From assembly GCF_001486585.1 (NCBI RefSeq), contig NZ_LN909046.1:1488001-1552000 (forward strand): a stretch of 64,000 nucleotides of DNA. The letters run 5' to 3'. Positions 36,136 to 44,757 of the stretch are shown here, in pieces. Position 1 is the stretch's first letter, and each line of letters begins with the position of its first letter. The notes under the pieces are model-generated. The model was not told where the DNA came from. It saw only the letters and a list, made by a program, of their open reading frames with translations, and made no database searches. Position numbers and translations under genes: made by a program. Source of the DNA: Paenibacillus senegalimassiliensis. Its GTDB lineage: Bacteria > Bacillota > Bacilli > Paenibacillales > Paenibacillaceae.

Positions 36136-38505
36136 CTAAGAACGAAATTCGTACGTACTTGAAGCAGCTTCGCGGATAAACCGGCTTGGCTCTCCCAGCG
36201 AATAGATACGAAGCAGATGCATGGCTCTTGTACATGCTGTGTAGAACAGCTTGCGCTCCGCTTCACGCGTATACTTCCGGTCTGATCCGTCATAGATGAG
36301 CACCGCATCAAACTCCACGCCTTTAGCTAAATAAGCAGGGATAATATGCACACCTTTTTCGAAGGACAAGGTGGTCTTCTTCATCAGCCTCACAGCTATT
36401 TCGCTTTGTAGGCGTTCATGAACCTGCTCGCTTTCCTCTGCCGTCTTACAGATAATCGCAATGGATTCAAATCCGTCCGCACGAAGCTGACTAATCCATT
36501 CCACGATAGAAGCCTCAAGCTTCTCCGCCCCATCTACAAGATGAACCTCCGGCTTCTCACCCTCCCGGTTGAACGGAATGATGGCTTGCCCTCCGGGAAT
36601 CATTTCCCGTGTAAATTCAACAATTTGCCGGGTAGAACGGTAGCTTTGCTCCAGAATAATCAAATCGCTCTCTTCCGTACCGTAGAGATCACTGAGTACA
36701 GAGGATTGCTGGAGCACTGAAGCATGAGCATATATCGCCTGATTTAAATCGCCTAACGCTGTCATTTTGGCACGCGGGAACAAACGCTTTAAGAAAAACA
36801 ACTGGAATGGCGAATAATCCTGGGCTTCATCAATAATGACATGGCGGATATCGGTGTTGGAACGAAAACCGAGCAACAGCTCTTTCAAATAGAGGTATGG
36901 CGTAATATCCTCGTAAAATAATTCGCCTTGCCCAATCTTCTCCAGCGTCTGCTTGCCAATCTCCTCCCAGCGCTCCGGGAGAGGGCCGGAACTCACCTGA
37001 CGAAACATCGCAGGATCGTTGAATAATTGTGTATACAAGCGGGTGACATCTACAAATCGTAATGACTTAACCCATTTGCGCAAGGGCTTCATACGGTCGC
37101 TGACCACCATTCTGCCCAGAATCGTCTTCTCGTCCTCATAATCGCTGAACGACGGACTGCCGCCTTGATGCTTGCGGCGCATCCGGCGATATGCCCGTTG
37201 GTACTCCTCCGTGTCCAGCAATTGAATCTGCTCTTCCACCCAAGGCTGGTCCAACTCTGCCTTGCTGAAGGCAGCCAGCTTCTTAAGCAACCACTCCTTC
37301 AGCAGCTCACAGCGGTTAGCCAAACGAATCGCCGGGTCAAAGGCATAAAATTCACGGGCAATTTCCTCCGTGCCAACAATCTGTCTGCCTTGGAACCGTA
37401 GCGGCTTGAATTGCATGCCTTGCTGCTCCAACAGCTTCTTATAACTGGTAATCGTCTCCAGGAAGAGGACGGATGATTTATAACGAATACCTGCAACCCG
37501 GGACCCATAAACCTCGTCCTCTGGAGCAGATAATACATATTCGATCTGTACGAACGGATCTTCGAGTTGGAATTCGCGGCCCAGTCGATGCTCCAAATAC
37601 TCCTGGAACGTCGTCTGCCGCATATTCTCTTCGCCCAATTCCGGTAGTACGGTAGATACATAGCTGTTGAACAACGGGTTAGGAGAGAACAGGATCATCT
37701 GATCCGCCTTGAGCACCTCGCGATGCTTATACAGTAAATAAGCGACACGTTGTAGCGCAGCCGAGGTTTTCCCGCTGCCAGCCGCACCTTGTACAATCAA
37801 CATCCGGCTGTGGTCATTACGGATAATCTTGTTCTGCTCGCGCTGAATGGTAGCCACGATGCTTTTCATTTGGGCATCGGAGCTGCGTCCAAGCACCTGT
37901 TGCAGCATCTCGTCCCCAATCGTAACCCCCGTATCGAACATCAGTTTAATCATACGTCCTTGAATAACGAATTGACGCTTGAGCGACATCGTTCCCGAGA
38001 TTGTGCCGGAAGGCGTCTCATAGGACGTAGGACCAGGTACACTATCATAATAAAGATTAGAAATTGGAGCACGCCAGTCGTAAACCAGAAACTGTTCATC
38101 CCCGTCTTCAAGCAAGGAGGCAATGCCCAAATAGATGACTTCCTCCGGTCCTCCTTCTTCTGCAAAATCAATACGAGCAAAATAAGGCGATTGCTTTAGC
38201 CGCTTCATTTTCCCTAAAGCAATGGAAGCATGCTGGTGACTCTTCTCCCGCTCCGAGAGCACTTGAGATTGCTGTCTCAAGCTGGTTGAGGTTTCTCCAA
38301 CATCATCGGCCTCACTGAAATTGACAGTAACCTCATCCCAGAAGTCCTTCCGCATAGACACGACGTCACCGCGGACGCTGCCCACTTCCCGTTCCAGCCT
38401 CCGGATACGGGCATCGATTTGATCTGCTACATCCTCAACGCGGCGTTGTTCCTCCTGCCAGGCTTGATCTGTATAGTCCAACTGAATCGCTCCCTTGAAT
38501 GACAT
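36136..38505 (-). CDS. helD: HelD-type RNA polymerase recycling ATPase
   Basis: HelD binds stalled RNA polymerase and releases it from DNA using ATP; family members related to HelR also give rifampicin tolerance in actinomycetes. The 789-residue protein has the antiparallel N-terminal coiled coil (about 12-105) that enters the polymerase secondary channel, Walker A GAAGSGKT at 240-247, a UvrD-like DEAQDYSP motif (about 555-562), QSYRST and a C-terminal KGVEFDAVLIYD-TRAMHLL module. Length and order fit Bacillus HelD. ATG with only a weak ribosome site. Confidence 0.9.
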   Translation of the reverse strand: MSFKGAIQLDYTDQAWQEEQRRVEDVADQIDARIRRLEREVGSVRGDVVSMRKDFWDEVTVNFSEADDVGETSTSLRQQSQVLSEREKSHQHASIALGKMKRLKQSPYFARIDFAEEGGPEEVIYLGIASLLEDGDEQFLVYDWRAPISNLYYDSVPGPTSYETPSGTISGTMSLKRQFVIQGRMIKLMFDTGVTIGDEMLQQVLGRSSDAQMKSIVATIQREQNKIIRNDHSRMLIVQGAAGSGKTSAALQRVAYLLYKHREVLKADQMILFSPNPLFNSYVSTVLPELGEENMRQTTFQEYLEHRLGREFQLEDPFVQIEYVLSAPEDEVYGSRVAGIRYKSSVLFLETITSYKKLLEQQGMQFKPLRFQGRQIVGTEEIAREFYAFDPAIRLANRCELLKEWLLKKLAAFSKAELDQPWVEEQIQLLDTEEYQRAYRRMRRKHQGGSPSFSDYEDEKTILGRMVVSDRMKPLRKWVKSLRFVDVTRLYTQLFNDPAMFRQVSSGPLPERWEEIGKQTLEKIGQGELFYEDITPYLYLKELLLGFRSNTDIRHVIIDEAQDYSPFQLFFLKRLFPRAKMTALGDLNQAIYAHASVLQQSSVLSDLYGTEESDLIILEQSYRSTRQIVEFTREMIPGGQAIIPFNREGEKPEVHLVDGAEKLEASIVEWISQLRADGFESIAIICKTAEESEQVHERLQSEIAVRLMKKTTLSFEKGVHIIPAYLAKGVEFDAVLIYDGSDRKYTREAERKLFYTACTRAMHLLRIYSLGEPSRFIREAASSTYEFRS

Positions 38506-38662
38506 CTCTTATACTCTACCCATTCCACAATCTAAGATAACTTCGTACCTGATTCAAATTTTATGAAATATTAAGCATTCTTTAAGATATCCTGCCCTCT
38601 TTTGGTCAACACTGAGGAAGGCAAGGACCAAATTATTCTAAACGAAGAGGTGGAAAAAGTCT

Positions 38663-39175
38663 ATGTTCAAACGAGAAACAGCATCCCTCCACGGCAAGCT
38701 TGCCTTGTCTTTGCTGCTAACCGCAAGCCTTGCGCTTGCGGCAGGGGCTGCACAGGCAGAGACAACCCTGCGCGAACCCGCCGAGTCGGCTCCCCAAGAG
38801 AATCACAAACCGAGCCGTCCTACTCATATCCACGGTGGACACATCTTTATAGACACTGCACAGTGGCTGGGGCTGGAGCCGAAGGCCCTGATTGAACCAT
38901 TGAAGCAAGGCAAGACGCTGATGCAAATCGTCAAAGACAAGAAGGGCTGGAGCGAAGAAGAATATTTGAAGCGGCTAACAGAATCCGCTCATCGCAATAT
39001 CGACAAGGCCGTTGCGGAGGGCAAGCTGGATCAGGCCAAGGCGGCTCAAATCAAGACCTCCTTGCCAACGAAGCTTAAGAAGATCATTCACCGCAATTGG
39101 CAGGATCGCTTTAACGCTCCAAGAGCAGAGCAGCAGCAGAACAACAAGATTAATTGGGGGCATATGTCCCACTAG
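38663..39175 (+). CDS. Secreted hypothetical protein
   Basis: The 170-residue protein has a clear Sec signal peptide (KLALSLLLTASLALAAGAAQA, cleavage near residue 32) and a histidine-rich stretch HIHGGH at the start of the mature part. The following DTAQWLGLEPKALIEPLKQGKTL, then EEYLKRLTESAHRNIDKAVAEGKL, is a helical pattern seen repeated in surface proteins of Paenibacillus-like bacteria. Function unknown. AGAGGTGG lies 9 bases before the ATG; a strong terminator follows. Confidence 0.75.
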   Translation: MFKRETASLHGKLALSLLLTASLALAAGAAQAETTLREPAESAPQENHKPSRPTHIHGGHIFIDTAQWLGLEPKALIEPLKQGKTLMQIVKDKKGWSEEEYLKRLTESAHRNIDKAVAEGKLDQAKAAQIKTSLPTKLKKIIHRNWQDRFNAPRAEQQQNNKINWGHMSH

Positions 39176-39197
39176 AACAAGCATTATTAGCGAAAAA

Positions 39198-39234
39198 AAC
39201 GGCGAAGCAAGAGTTCCTTGCTTCGCCGTTTTAT
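39198..39234. terminator. Bidirectional terminator
   Basis: Perfect 14-base stem AACGGCGAAGCAAG/CTTGCTTCGCCGTT with T/A runs on both sides; shared by the convergent secreted-protein and permease genes. Confidence 0.93.
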
Positions 39235-39241
39235 TATTGTG

Positions 39242-40327
39242 TTATTCCCCTTCGGCCGGAGCCGTGTCAGGTACTTTGGGTGGAATAAGACGCTTGCCTC
39301 CCATAACCGGAACCTCGACAACGTCCAGCATGAAGATAAAGATAGGCACACCCACAATCAGACCCCATACCCCTAGGAAATGCTCGGAAACGAGCAGGAT
39401 CAGGAAGGTATAGAAGATGGGCAAATGCGTTTTATTAGACATGAACTTTGGATTCAGGAAATACGTTTCCACGGCATGCACAACAGCGATCATAATCAGA
39501 ACATACAAAATTTTGACTAAGCCACCGATTTTAAAAGCAATGGCGCACAGAGGAATCAACGAAATGACAACCCCCATGACCGGAATCAATCCCAGCAGGA
39601 AGATCATAATGGCCAAAGCCACAAGATTAGGGAACCCGAAAATCCACAAGAAGACGGTGGATAACAAGGCATTCACCAACGCAATCAGAAACTGCACTTC
39701 GATGACCTTACCAAAAGATTGAACGAATTTGCGCCCAAAATACTCCAGCTCTTTGAACAGTCCACCTACCCGGCTTTCTCTGAACTTTACTGTAAAGTTA
39801 GTTACCTTCTCCTTCTCCAGCAAGAAGAACAAGCTAAGTACGATGGCTATAAACAAATTCAAGCTCCACTCACCGATATCCGTCAACGTGTTGAGGGCGA
39901 AGGTAAAGCCATTTTGGATATAAGCGGATAAGTCAATATCCTGCAAATACTCTACCAAATAATTCAGCACTGGATTGTCGGGAAGTATCGGAGGGTTGGA
40001 ATAAAAGGAAATCACCTGGTTGAACAGATCCGTAATCTCTGTCAACAATACAGGCATGTAATTATAAATAGCGAGCCCCAGAAGCGTAATGATAATCGCA
40101 TAAATCAATAAGATGGTGATTGTCCTGTTAATTCGCACGACCTTATCTACATTGCGGCTGATAAAGTTGTGAAACCGATTGATGAGATACGTCAAAATGA
40201 ATGTAATCAGCAGCATATTCAGCATGCTACGAGCAAAATACAAGACCAGCACGACAAACAGCAGGGCCAGGACCCTGCGAAAACCCGCCATTTGAAAAAG
40301 CTCCCTAAAAAACGTCATGATTCCCAA
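39242..40327 (-). CDS. AI-2E family permease
   Basis: The 361-residue protein has about eight membrane helices with the family fingerprint: paired N-terminal helices, a soluble middle segment with FFLLEKEKVTNF, then LVNALLSTVFLWIFGFPNLVALA and FLLGLIPVMGVVISLIPL, and a C-terminal helix pair. Members include putative AI-2 exporters and sodium/proton antiporters, so the transported species is open. The TTG at 40327 lies 4 bases after AAGGAG; an ATG three codons later (40318) is the alternative start. Confidence 0.85.
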   Translation of the reverse strand: MGIMTFFRELFQMAGFRRVLALLFVVLVLYFARSMLNMLLITFILTYLINRFHNFISRNVDKVVRINRTITILLIYAIIITLLGLAIYNYMPVLLTEITDLFNQVISFYSNPPILPDNPVLNYLVEYLQDIDLSAYIQNGFTFALNTLTDIGEWSLNLFIAIVLSLFFLLEKEKVTNFTVKFRESRVGGLFKELEYFGRKFVQSFGKVIEVQFLIALVNALLSTVFLWIFGFPNLVALAIMIFLLGLIPVMGVVISLIPLCAIAFKIGGLVKILYVLIMIAVVHAVETYFLNPKFMSNKTHLPIFYTFLILLVSEHFLGVWGLIVGVPIFIFMLDVVEVPVMGGKRLIPPKVPDTAPAEGE

Positions 40328-40465
40328 CCTGCTCCTTCGTCTTTCTCATCTAAATGCCTCTTTCGTTAATCTTAAGCGAGCCCCTGTCACATTGCAAATA
40401 AAAATAGGTAAAATGGTGCTTTATCCGAGAAAAGCATCACTGTTTCCCAGCGTTTCCCCGAGTTA

Positions 40466-40494
40466 TTGCCAATAGCGACATACAAGCATATAAT
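40466..40494 (+). promoter_or_regulatory. Sigma-A promoter of the T-box/DAHP synthase transcript
   Basis: TTGCCA (40466-40471), a 17-base spacer and a perfect TATAAT (40489-40494), placed about 10 bases before the first T-box helix. Confidence 0.85.
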
Positions 40495-40503
40495 TCATAA
40501 AAA

Positions 40504-40756
40504 ATGACGATGACGGAGAAAAGTAAGCGAGTGAATGCGTCCTGCCAGGGACGGTGGTGCCAGGGACTGGAAGCACCCCGAAGGAACGCGCCGCCGAAGT
40601 TCGCTCCTGAGTTGACCTTTGAACGGCATATTTGCCTGTTAGGAGGTTCCGGCCACACACCGTTATCCGTGTCCAAAGCTGAGAAACAACCAAGTTGTCT
40701 AACGAGGGTGGTACCGCGGGTTATCCCGTCCCTTGAGAGGCGGCTTTTTTTGTTTT
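40504..40756 (+). promoter_or_regulatory. T-box riboswitch leader
   Basis: The leader has the T-box core AACGAGGGTGGTACCGCGGG (40701-40720), a terminator-like CCGTCC...GGCGG hairpin with a T7 run (40745-40751) and a Stem I region. The Stem I base pairs GGAG (40515-40518) with CTCC (40604-40607); AGTA (40522-40525) faces GAA (40596-40598) in the specifier loop. In GAAGTTCGCTCC the codon candidates are TTC (40600-40602, phenylalanine) or the GAA-adjacent GTT. Phenylalanine suits the shikimate-pathway target. Uncharged tRNA should pair with the TGGT element and allow read-through into the downstream gene. Confidence 0.9.
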
Positions 40757-40790
40757 ATCGGCCCAAATCGACCTTCAGGAGGAATAAGAC

Positions 40791-41864
40791 ATGAGTGACC
40801 CATTGGAGCAATTACGGCAACAGTTGGATGGCATCAACGACCAATTGCTGACCCTGTTGAACGAACGCGCAGTCATCGCAAGACAAATCGGCGAGATCAA
40901 GGAAAAACAAGGGGTTCCCAAATTTGATCCTGTCCGCGAGAGAGCCATGTTGGAGGATTTGACCCATCGCAATCCCGGCCCCTTCAAGGATGCTGCGGTT
41001 AAGCATATTTTCAAGGAAATTTTCAAGGCTTCCCTCAATTTGCAAGAGGAGGATCACACCAAGCAATTGATTGTCAGCCGCAAGAACCAACCTGAGGACA
41101 CACTGATTCAGGTGAAAGGAACAACGATTGGCGGAGCAGCACAGGTCATGATTGCCGGTCCTTGCTCGGTAGAATCCTATGAGCAACTCCGTACCGTTGC
41201 CGCCGCCTTGAAGCAATCCGGCGTCACCATTATGCGCGGAGGTGCCTTCAAACCACGCACCTCCCCCTATGATTTTCAGGGGCTGGGTATCGATGGACTG
41301 AAGATGCTGAAGGAAGTAGGTGATGAATTCGGGCTTGCCACCATCAGTGAAATTGTCCATCCTGACCATATCGAACTGGCGGGACAATATATCGATATCA
41401 TCCAGATTGGTGCACGAAATATGCAAAACTTCGAATTACTTAAGGCTGCCGGTCAGGCCCAAATTCCCGTGCTCCTCAAGCGGGGTATCGCCGCTACGCT
41501 GGAGGAATTCGTGCATGCTGCAGAATATATCGCCGTCAATGGCAATGACCGTATCCTGTTGATCGAACGGGGCATACGAACTTATGAGAAATGGACGCGC
41601 AATACGCTGGACATTTCTGCCGTGCCGTTGCTTAAGCAGGAGACTCATTTACCGGTGTTAGTAGATATTAGCCATTCCACGGGTCGGAAGGATATCCTGC
41701 TGCCTTGCGCTAAAGCCGCCTTGGCTGCGGGGGCAGACGGCATTATGGTCGAGGTGCATCCCGACCCGCAAACCGCTCTCTCCGATGCCGCCCAGCAACT
41801 CGATATCCCGCAATTCGAGCAACTATGGGCAGGCATACAACAATCTGGCCTTATCCATAAATAA
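40791..41864 (+). CDS. aroA: Bifunctional chorismate mutase / DAHP synthase
   Basis: The symbol follows Bacillus usage (aroA = DAHP synthase). The 357-residue protein fuses an AroQ-type chorismate mutase (about 1-85, [30 protein letters not shown]) to a type I-beta DAHP synthase (about 95-355) with [43 protein letters not shown] and [10 protein letters not shown] motifs. DAHP synthase makes the first shikimate intermediate; the mutase domain acts as a prephenate/chorismate-sensing feedback module in Bacillus. AGGAGG lies 8 bases before the ATG. Expression is under the T-box leader; a strong terminator follows. Confidence 0.96.
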   Translation: MSDPLEQLRQQLDGINDQLLTLLNERAVIARQIGEIKEKQGVPKFDPVRERAMLEDLTHRNPGPFKDAAVKHIFKEIFKASLNLQEEDHTKQLIVSRKNQPEDTLIQVKGTTIGGAAQVMIAGPCSVESYEQLRTVAAALKQSGVTIMRGGAFKPRTSPYDFQGLGIDGLKMLKEVGDEFGLATISEIVHPDHIELAGQYIDIIQIGARNMQNFELLKAAGQAQIPVLLKRGIAATLEEFVHAAEYIAVNGNDRILLIERGIRTYEKWTRNTLDISAVPLLKQETHLPVLVDISHSTGRKDILLPCAKAALAAGADGIMVEVHPDPQTALSDAAQQLDIPQFEQLWAGIQQSGLIHK

Positions 41865-41893
41865 CAAGGCCCAATGATAGCTATAACAACAAA

Positions 41894-41936
41894 GACTCCG
41901 TAGAGCAAACAATCTTTGCTCTACGGAGTCCTTTTT
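41894..41936. terminator. Bidirectional terminator
   Basis: Perfect 16-base stem GACTCCGTAGAGCAAA/TTTGCTCTACGGAGTC followed by CTTTTT on plus and TTTGTTGTT on minus. Confidence 0.94.
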
Positions 41937-41944
41937 CAATCATT

Positions 41945-43024
41945 TTACAGAAATACAGGCTTGACGCAAACAGGCTTGGACACCTGGGCTGTTTGGCCAG
42001 TGAACTTGAGTGCACCACTCTCTGGCTCAACCTTGAACACAGCCAATACATTGTCATCCCGATTGGCAGCAATCAGGTATTGTCCGTCAGGTGTAAGGGC
42101 AAAATGCCGCGGATGACCACCTTGACTAGAGACATGTCCCTTCAAGATCAGCTTGCCGGTGGTCGAGTCGATGGCAAATTGTACGATACTGTCGTGTCCC
42201 CGATTAGAACCGTACAGATACCGACCGTCCTTCGATACGGCAATTTCCGCCGTAGTGTTCTCGCCTTGATAATCCGCAGGCAAAGTTGGAACCGTATCGA
42301 TGAGAGCTAGCGTTCCTTGCTCCCCATCATAACTAAACACACTAATGGAGGAATTTACTTCATTGATAGAGTATAACCAGGCTCCACTCGGATGGAAGGC
42401 AAGATGACGTGGTCCAGCGCCCGGCGGCGTAGCAACCTCGCTATGATAGGCCAGTTGACCTTCCCCTGATTTGAGCGCATATACTACAATCTTGTCCAGC
42501 CCCAAGTCGGCGACCAGCGCGTAGCGATTATCCGGACTGAAAGTAACCGAGTGCGGATGCGGGCGATCCTGACGCACCGGGTCGGCCCCTTGCCCAGTGT
42601 GCTGCTGCTCATCCACCAGGCTACCAATCGTGCCGTCTGCCTCTATAGCAACCAAGCCTATGTTCCCACCATGATAACCCGATACGGCGGCAAACCTCGT
42701 GCTTGCATCAAGCTGAATATGGGATGATGACGGACGAATGGACGACGAACGATTCAATTCCCGTAGCTTCCCTTCGGCTCCATTCCAGTCAAATGCAGCA
42801 ATCTCTCCTGTGCGTTCTCCCTCAACGGACACTTCACCAATAGCATATACCTTGCTCTGGTCAGGAGCTACCCCTAAGAAAGTCGGGTTCTTCAAGCCGT
42901 TAGTCTGATCAAGAAGCTTCAAGCCGCCATCGGCGGAATTCATCTCATATACATAAACGCCAGGGTCCGACATCTCTGCGTACGACCCTACAAACAACAG
43001 TAATCTTGGATTTGATGCTGACAT
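41945..43024 (-). CDS. pgl: 6-phosphogluconolactonase, beta-propeller (YkgB) type
   Basis: The 359-residue protein is a seven-bladed propeller of the lactonase family, with repeated segments such as HPHSVTFSPDNRYALVADLGLDKI, GPRHLAFHPSGAWLYSINEVNSSI and HPRHFALTPDGQYLIAANRDDN. Bacillus YkgB is the known 6-phosphogluconolactonase of the oxidative pentose phosphate pathway, hydrolysing the product of glucose-6-phosphate dehydrogenase. I choose the ATG at 43024 (AGGAAGG upstream) over an extension of 11 codons. Cytoplasmic. Confidence 0.88.
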   Translation of the reverse strand: MSASNPRLLLFVGSYAEMSDPGVYVYEMNSADGGLKLLDQTNGLKNPTFLGVAPDQSKVYAIGEVSVEGERTGEIAAFDWNGAEGKLRELNRSSSIRPSSSHIQLDASTRFAAVSGYHGGNIGLVAIEADGTIGSLVDEQQHTGQGADPVRQDRPHPHSVTFSPDNRYALVADLGLDKIVVYALKSGEGQLAYHSEVATPPGAGPRHLAFHPSGAWLYSINEVNSSISVFSYDGEQGTLALIDTVPTLPADYQGENTTAEIAVSKDGRYLYGSNRGHDSIVQFAIDSTTGKLILKGHVSSQGGHPRHFALTPDGQYLIAANRDDNVLAVFKVEPESGALKFTGQTAQVSKPVCVKPVFL

Positions 43025-43136
43025 TATACCTTCCTCCTCCATCCAAAACGAATTCAAAACCTTTCTTTATTTTTTCGTATATCGTCCAAAAAGTCCAGTC
43101 TTTGATCAATTAAATAAAATTTTAGATTTCCAGCAG

Positions 43137-43183
43137 TTACCTACCCAAAGTTTATTGTATATGATATACTGTAAGCGCTTCCG
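43137..43183 (+). promoter_or_regulatory. Promoter with overlapping palindrome and cre-like site before the LytTR gene
   Basis: TTACCT (43137-43142) and TATGAT (43160-43165) are 17 bases apart. GTATATGATATAC (43157-43169) is a perfect odd palindrome over the -10. TGTAAGCGCTTCCG (43170-43183), close to the CcpA consensus, covers the start site. The combination suggests carbon-source repression plus a second regulator or self-binding. Confidence 0.5.
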
Positions 43184-43210
43184 AAAACATCTTCTGAAGG
43201 GGGTTTTGGA

Positions 43211-43567
43211 ATGATGAACGTCGGACTGGAGGAAAGAGATGTCTATGCGGACCTCAATCCACATGAGACATATTTCTTCAAGATCGGAGCTCACGGACTG
43301 GTTTGCTTCCATGGACGGTATTACAGCATCAAACAGAGATTATCCGCCGAACAGACCTCGAAACTGATCTCGGACCCTTCCTTTTACCGCATCAGCGCCA
43401 ACTGCTACGTGAATCTTTCCCAAGTATCGGAGATTCGTGATAATGTGGTGCTGTTCCGGGATGAACGCCATGGCATCAAGACCATTCATGTGCCTAGACG
43501 GAATCTGGAGCAGATGAAGCGGCTTATGCCATCGCAAGCGGCCAAGGTCACTGCCGGTATCAACTGA
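43211..43567 (+). CDS. Stand-alone LytTR DNA-binding domain protein
   Basis: The 118-residue protein is almost entirely a LytTR domain (about 20-108): it reads FFKIGAHGLVCFHGRYYSIK, LISDPSFYRISANCYVNLSQVSEI and HVPRRNLEQMKRLM, the order seen in LytR/AgrA-type DNA-binding domains, but there is no receiver domain. Such single-domain regulators may respond to redox or partner proteins. GGGGG lies 7 bases before the ATG; the following codon is also ATG. Target genes unknown; the divergent pgl gene is the nearest candidate. Confidence 0.82.
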   Translation: MMNVGLEERDVYADLNPHETYFFKIGAHGLVCFHGRYYSIKQRLSAEQTSKLISDPSFYRISANCYVNLSQVSEIRDNVVLFRDERHGIKTIHVPRRNLEQMKRLMPSQAAKVTAGIN

Positions 43568-43581
43568 CAGTTCGCTCGGCC

Positions 43582-43641
43582 AAAGTAAAAAGCAGCCTGA
43601 TGTATGCCATTCCTTATGGCTGCTAGGCTGCTTTTTACTTT
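43582..43641. terminator. Bidirectional terminator
   Basis: Perfect 16-base stem AAAGTAAAAAGCAGCC/GGCTGCTTTTTACTTT between the convergent LytTR and mutarotase genes. Confidence 0.92.
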
Positions 43642-43670
43642 GCTCATATACGAGGTATGTGGCTATGCAA

Positions 43671-44663
43671 TTATTTGACGTAGAAGCGCGAACGTTCTTC
43701 CCAAATCTCCCCGGGCTGCAAGCTGAATAAGCCAATTTCCTCAGCGGGCAGTGCACTTTTTGGAGCATTAACCAAATTGAGCTGCGGCTCCGGACAGAAG
43801 AAGCCCTCCTTGGCTCCATTGTTCCAAATCATCCACTGTTTATAGGAAGTGCCTACATCGTATACCAGCGTGACGCCAGCCTTGGTATCCGTTAATTCCA
43901 TGCGGTTTCTACCGTTTTGCGGTACGGCTGTATAATGGTTATCCATAGATTCAAAGAACGGGTAAACCCCTTCCCCTTGCATCTGGTACTCTTCCGCCGT
44001 CAAGGGCTGGAAGACACCCGTAGGCAACATACGATCGCTTAATTCCCAGCGTTCTCCAAGTGTCAGCTTGACGCGATAGTCCTTCGCATCGCCGCCTGGA
44101 ACAAACGGAGCGTTAACCGTCGTATGGAAGGCGATCAGGCAAGGCATCTCATTCTCTCCATCGTTGCGCACGAACAACTGCTGGGCAAGTCCGTTATCGC
44201 TAAGCGTATATTTCAGTCTCACTGTAAAAGTGAACGGCAAATATTGATACACCTTATGCTGTGAATTGACCGTTACTTTCACAGTTACGTAGCTTTCGTG
44301 TGGGGTCTGTCCAAAATCTTCGACTTCCCAAGGCGTTGTATGCAAAAATCCATGCAAATGATTTTGCGTGGAGGCTTCATTTACCGGGAATTGATATACC
44401 TCGCCTCTCCATGGAAATAATCCATCCTCATAACGGTTGGGCGGGAACAAGACGGGAATCCCGTGAATACCAGGATTGCTCTTGAAGGCATCCATCTCCT
44501 GTTCCTCCGGTTCACGCAAGAAGCGGTAACCGCTTTCGACATCGCGGAAAGCGATTAAATTACCACCGATCTCCGGCAGCATGATAGCTTCGTAACGGCC
44601 CGATTTTAGCCAAATTGCCTTTTCCCCTTGATAAGTTCCTTCGTATGCTTTTCTTTCTGTCAT
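43671..44663 (-). CDS. Aldose 1-epimerase family protein
   Basis: The 330-residue beta-sandwich protein of the galactose mutarotase-like fold shows LPEIGGNLIAFRD near the N-terminus, NHLHGFLHTTPW (about 108-119, including the conserved catalytic histidine) and WMIWNNGAKEGFFCPEPQ near the C-terminus. It would interconvert sugar anomers. ATG at 44663 with AGGGAGAGG upstream. A cre-like TGGCAGCGCTTTAA (minus strand, 44712-44725) about 50 bases upstream suggests catabolite control. Confidence 0.87.
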   Translation of the reverse strand: MTERKAYEGTYQGEKAIWLKSGRYEAIMLPEIGGNLIAFRDVESGYRFLREPEEQEMDAFKSNPGIHGIPVLFPPNRYEDGLFPWRGEVYQFPVNEASTQNHLHGFLHTTPWEVEDFGQTPHESYVTVKVTVNSQHKVYQYLPFTFTVRLKYTLSDNGLAQQLFVRNDGENEMPCLIAFHTTVNAPFVPGGDAKDYRVKLTLGERWELSDRMLPTGVFQPLTAEEYQMQGEGVYPFFESMDNHYTAVPQNGRNRMELTDTKAGVTLVYDVGTSYKQWMIWNNGAKEGFFCPEPQLNLVNAPKSALPAEEIGLFSLQPGEIWEERSRFYVK

Positions 44664-44757
44664 GGAACTAACCTCTCCCTTCATGCTTAGCTGCTCAACT
44701 TGTAATATACCTTAAAGCGCTGCCAAAAGTCACCCCTGTCCATCATATATCCTTGGA

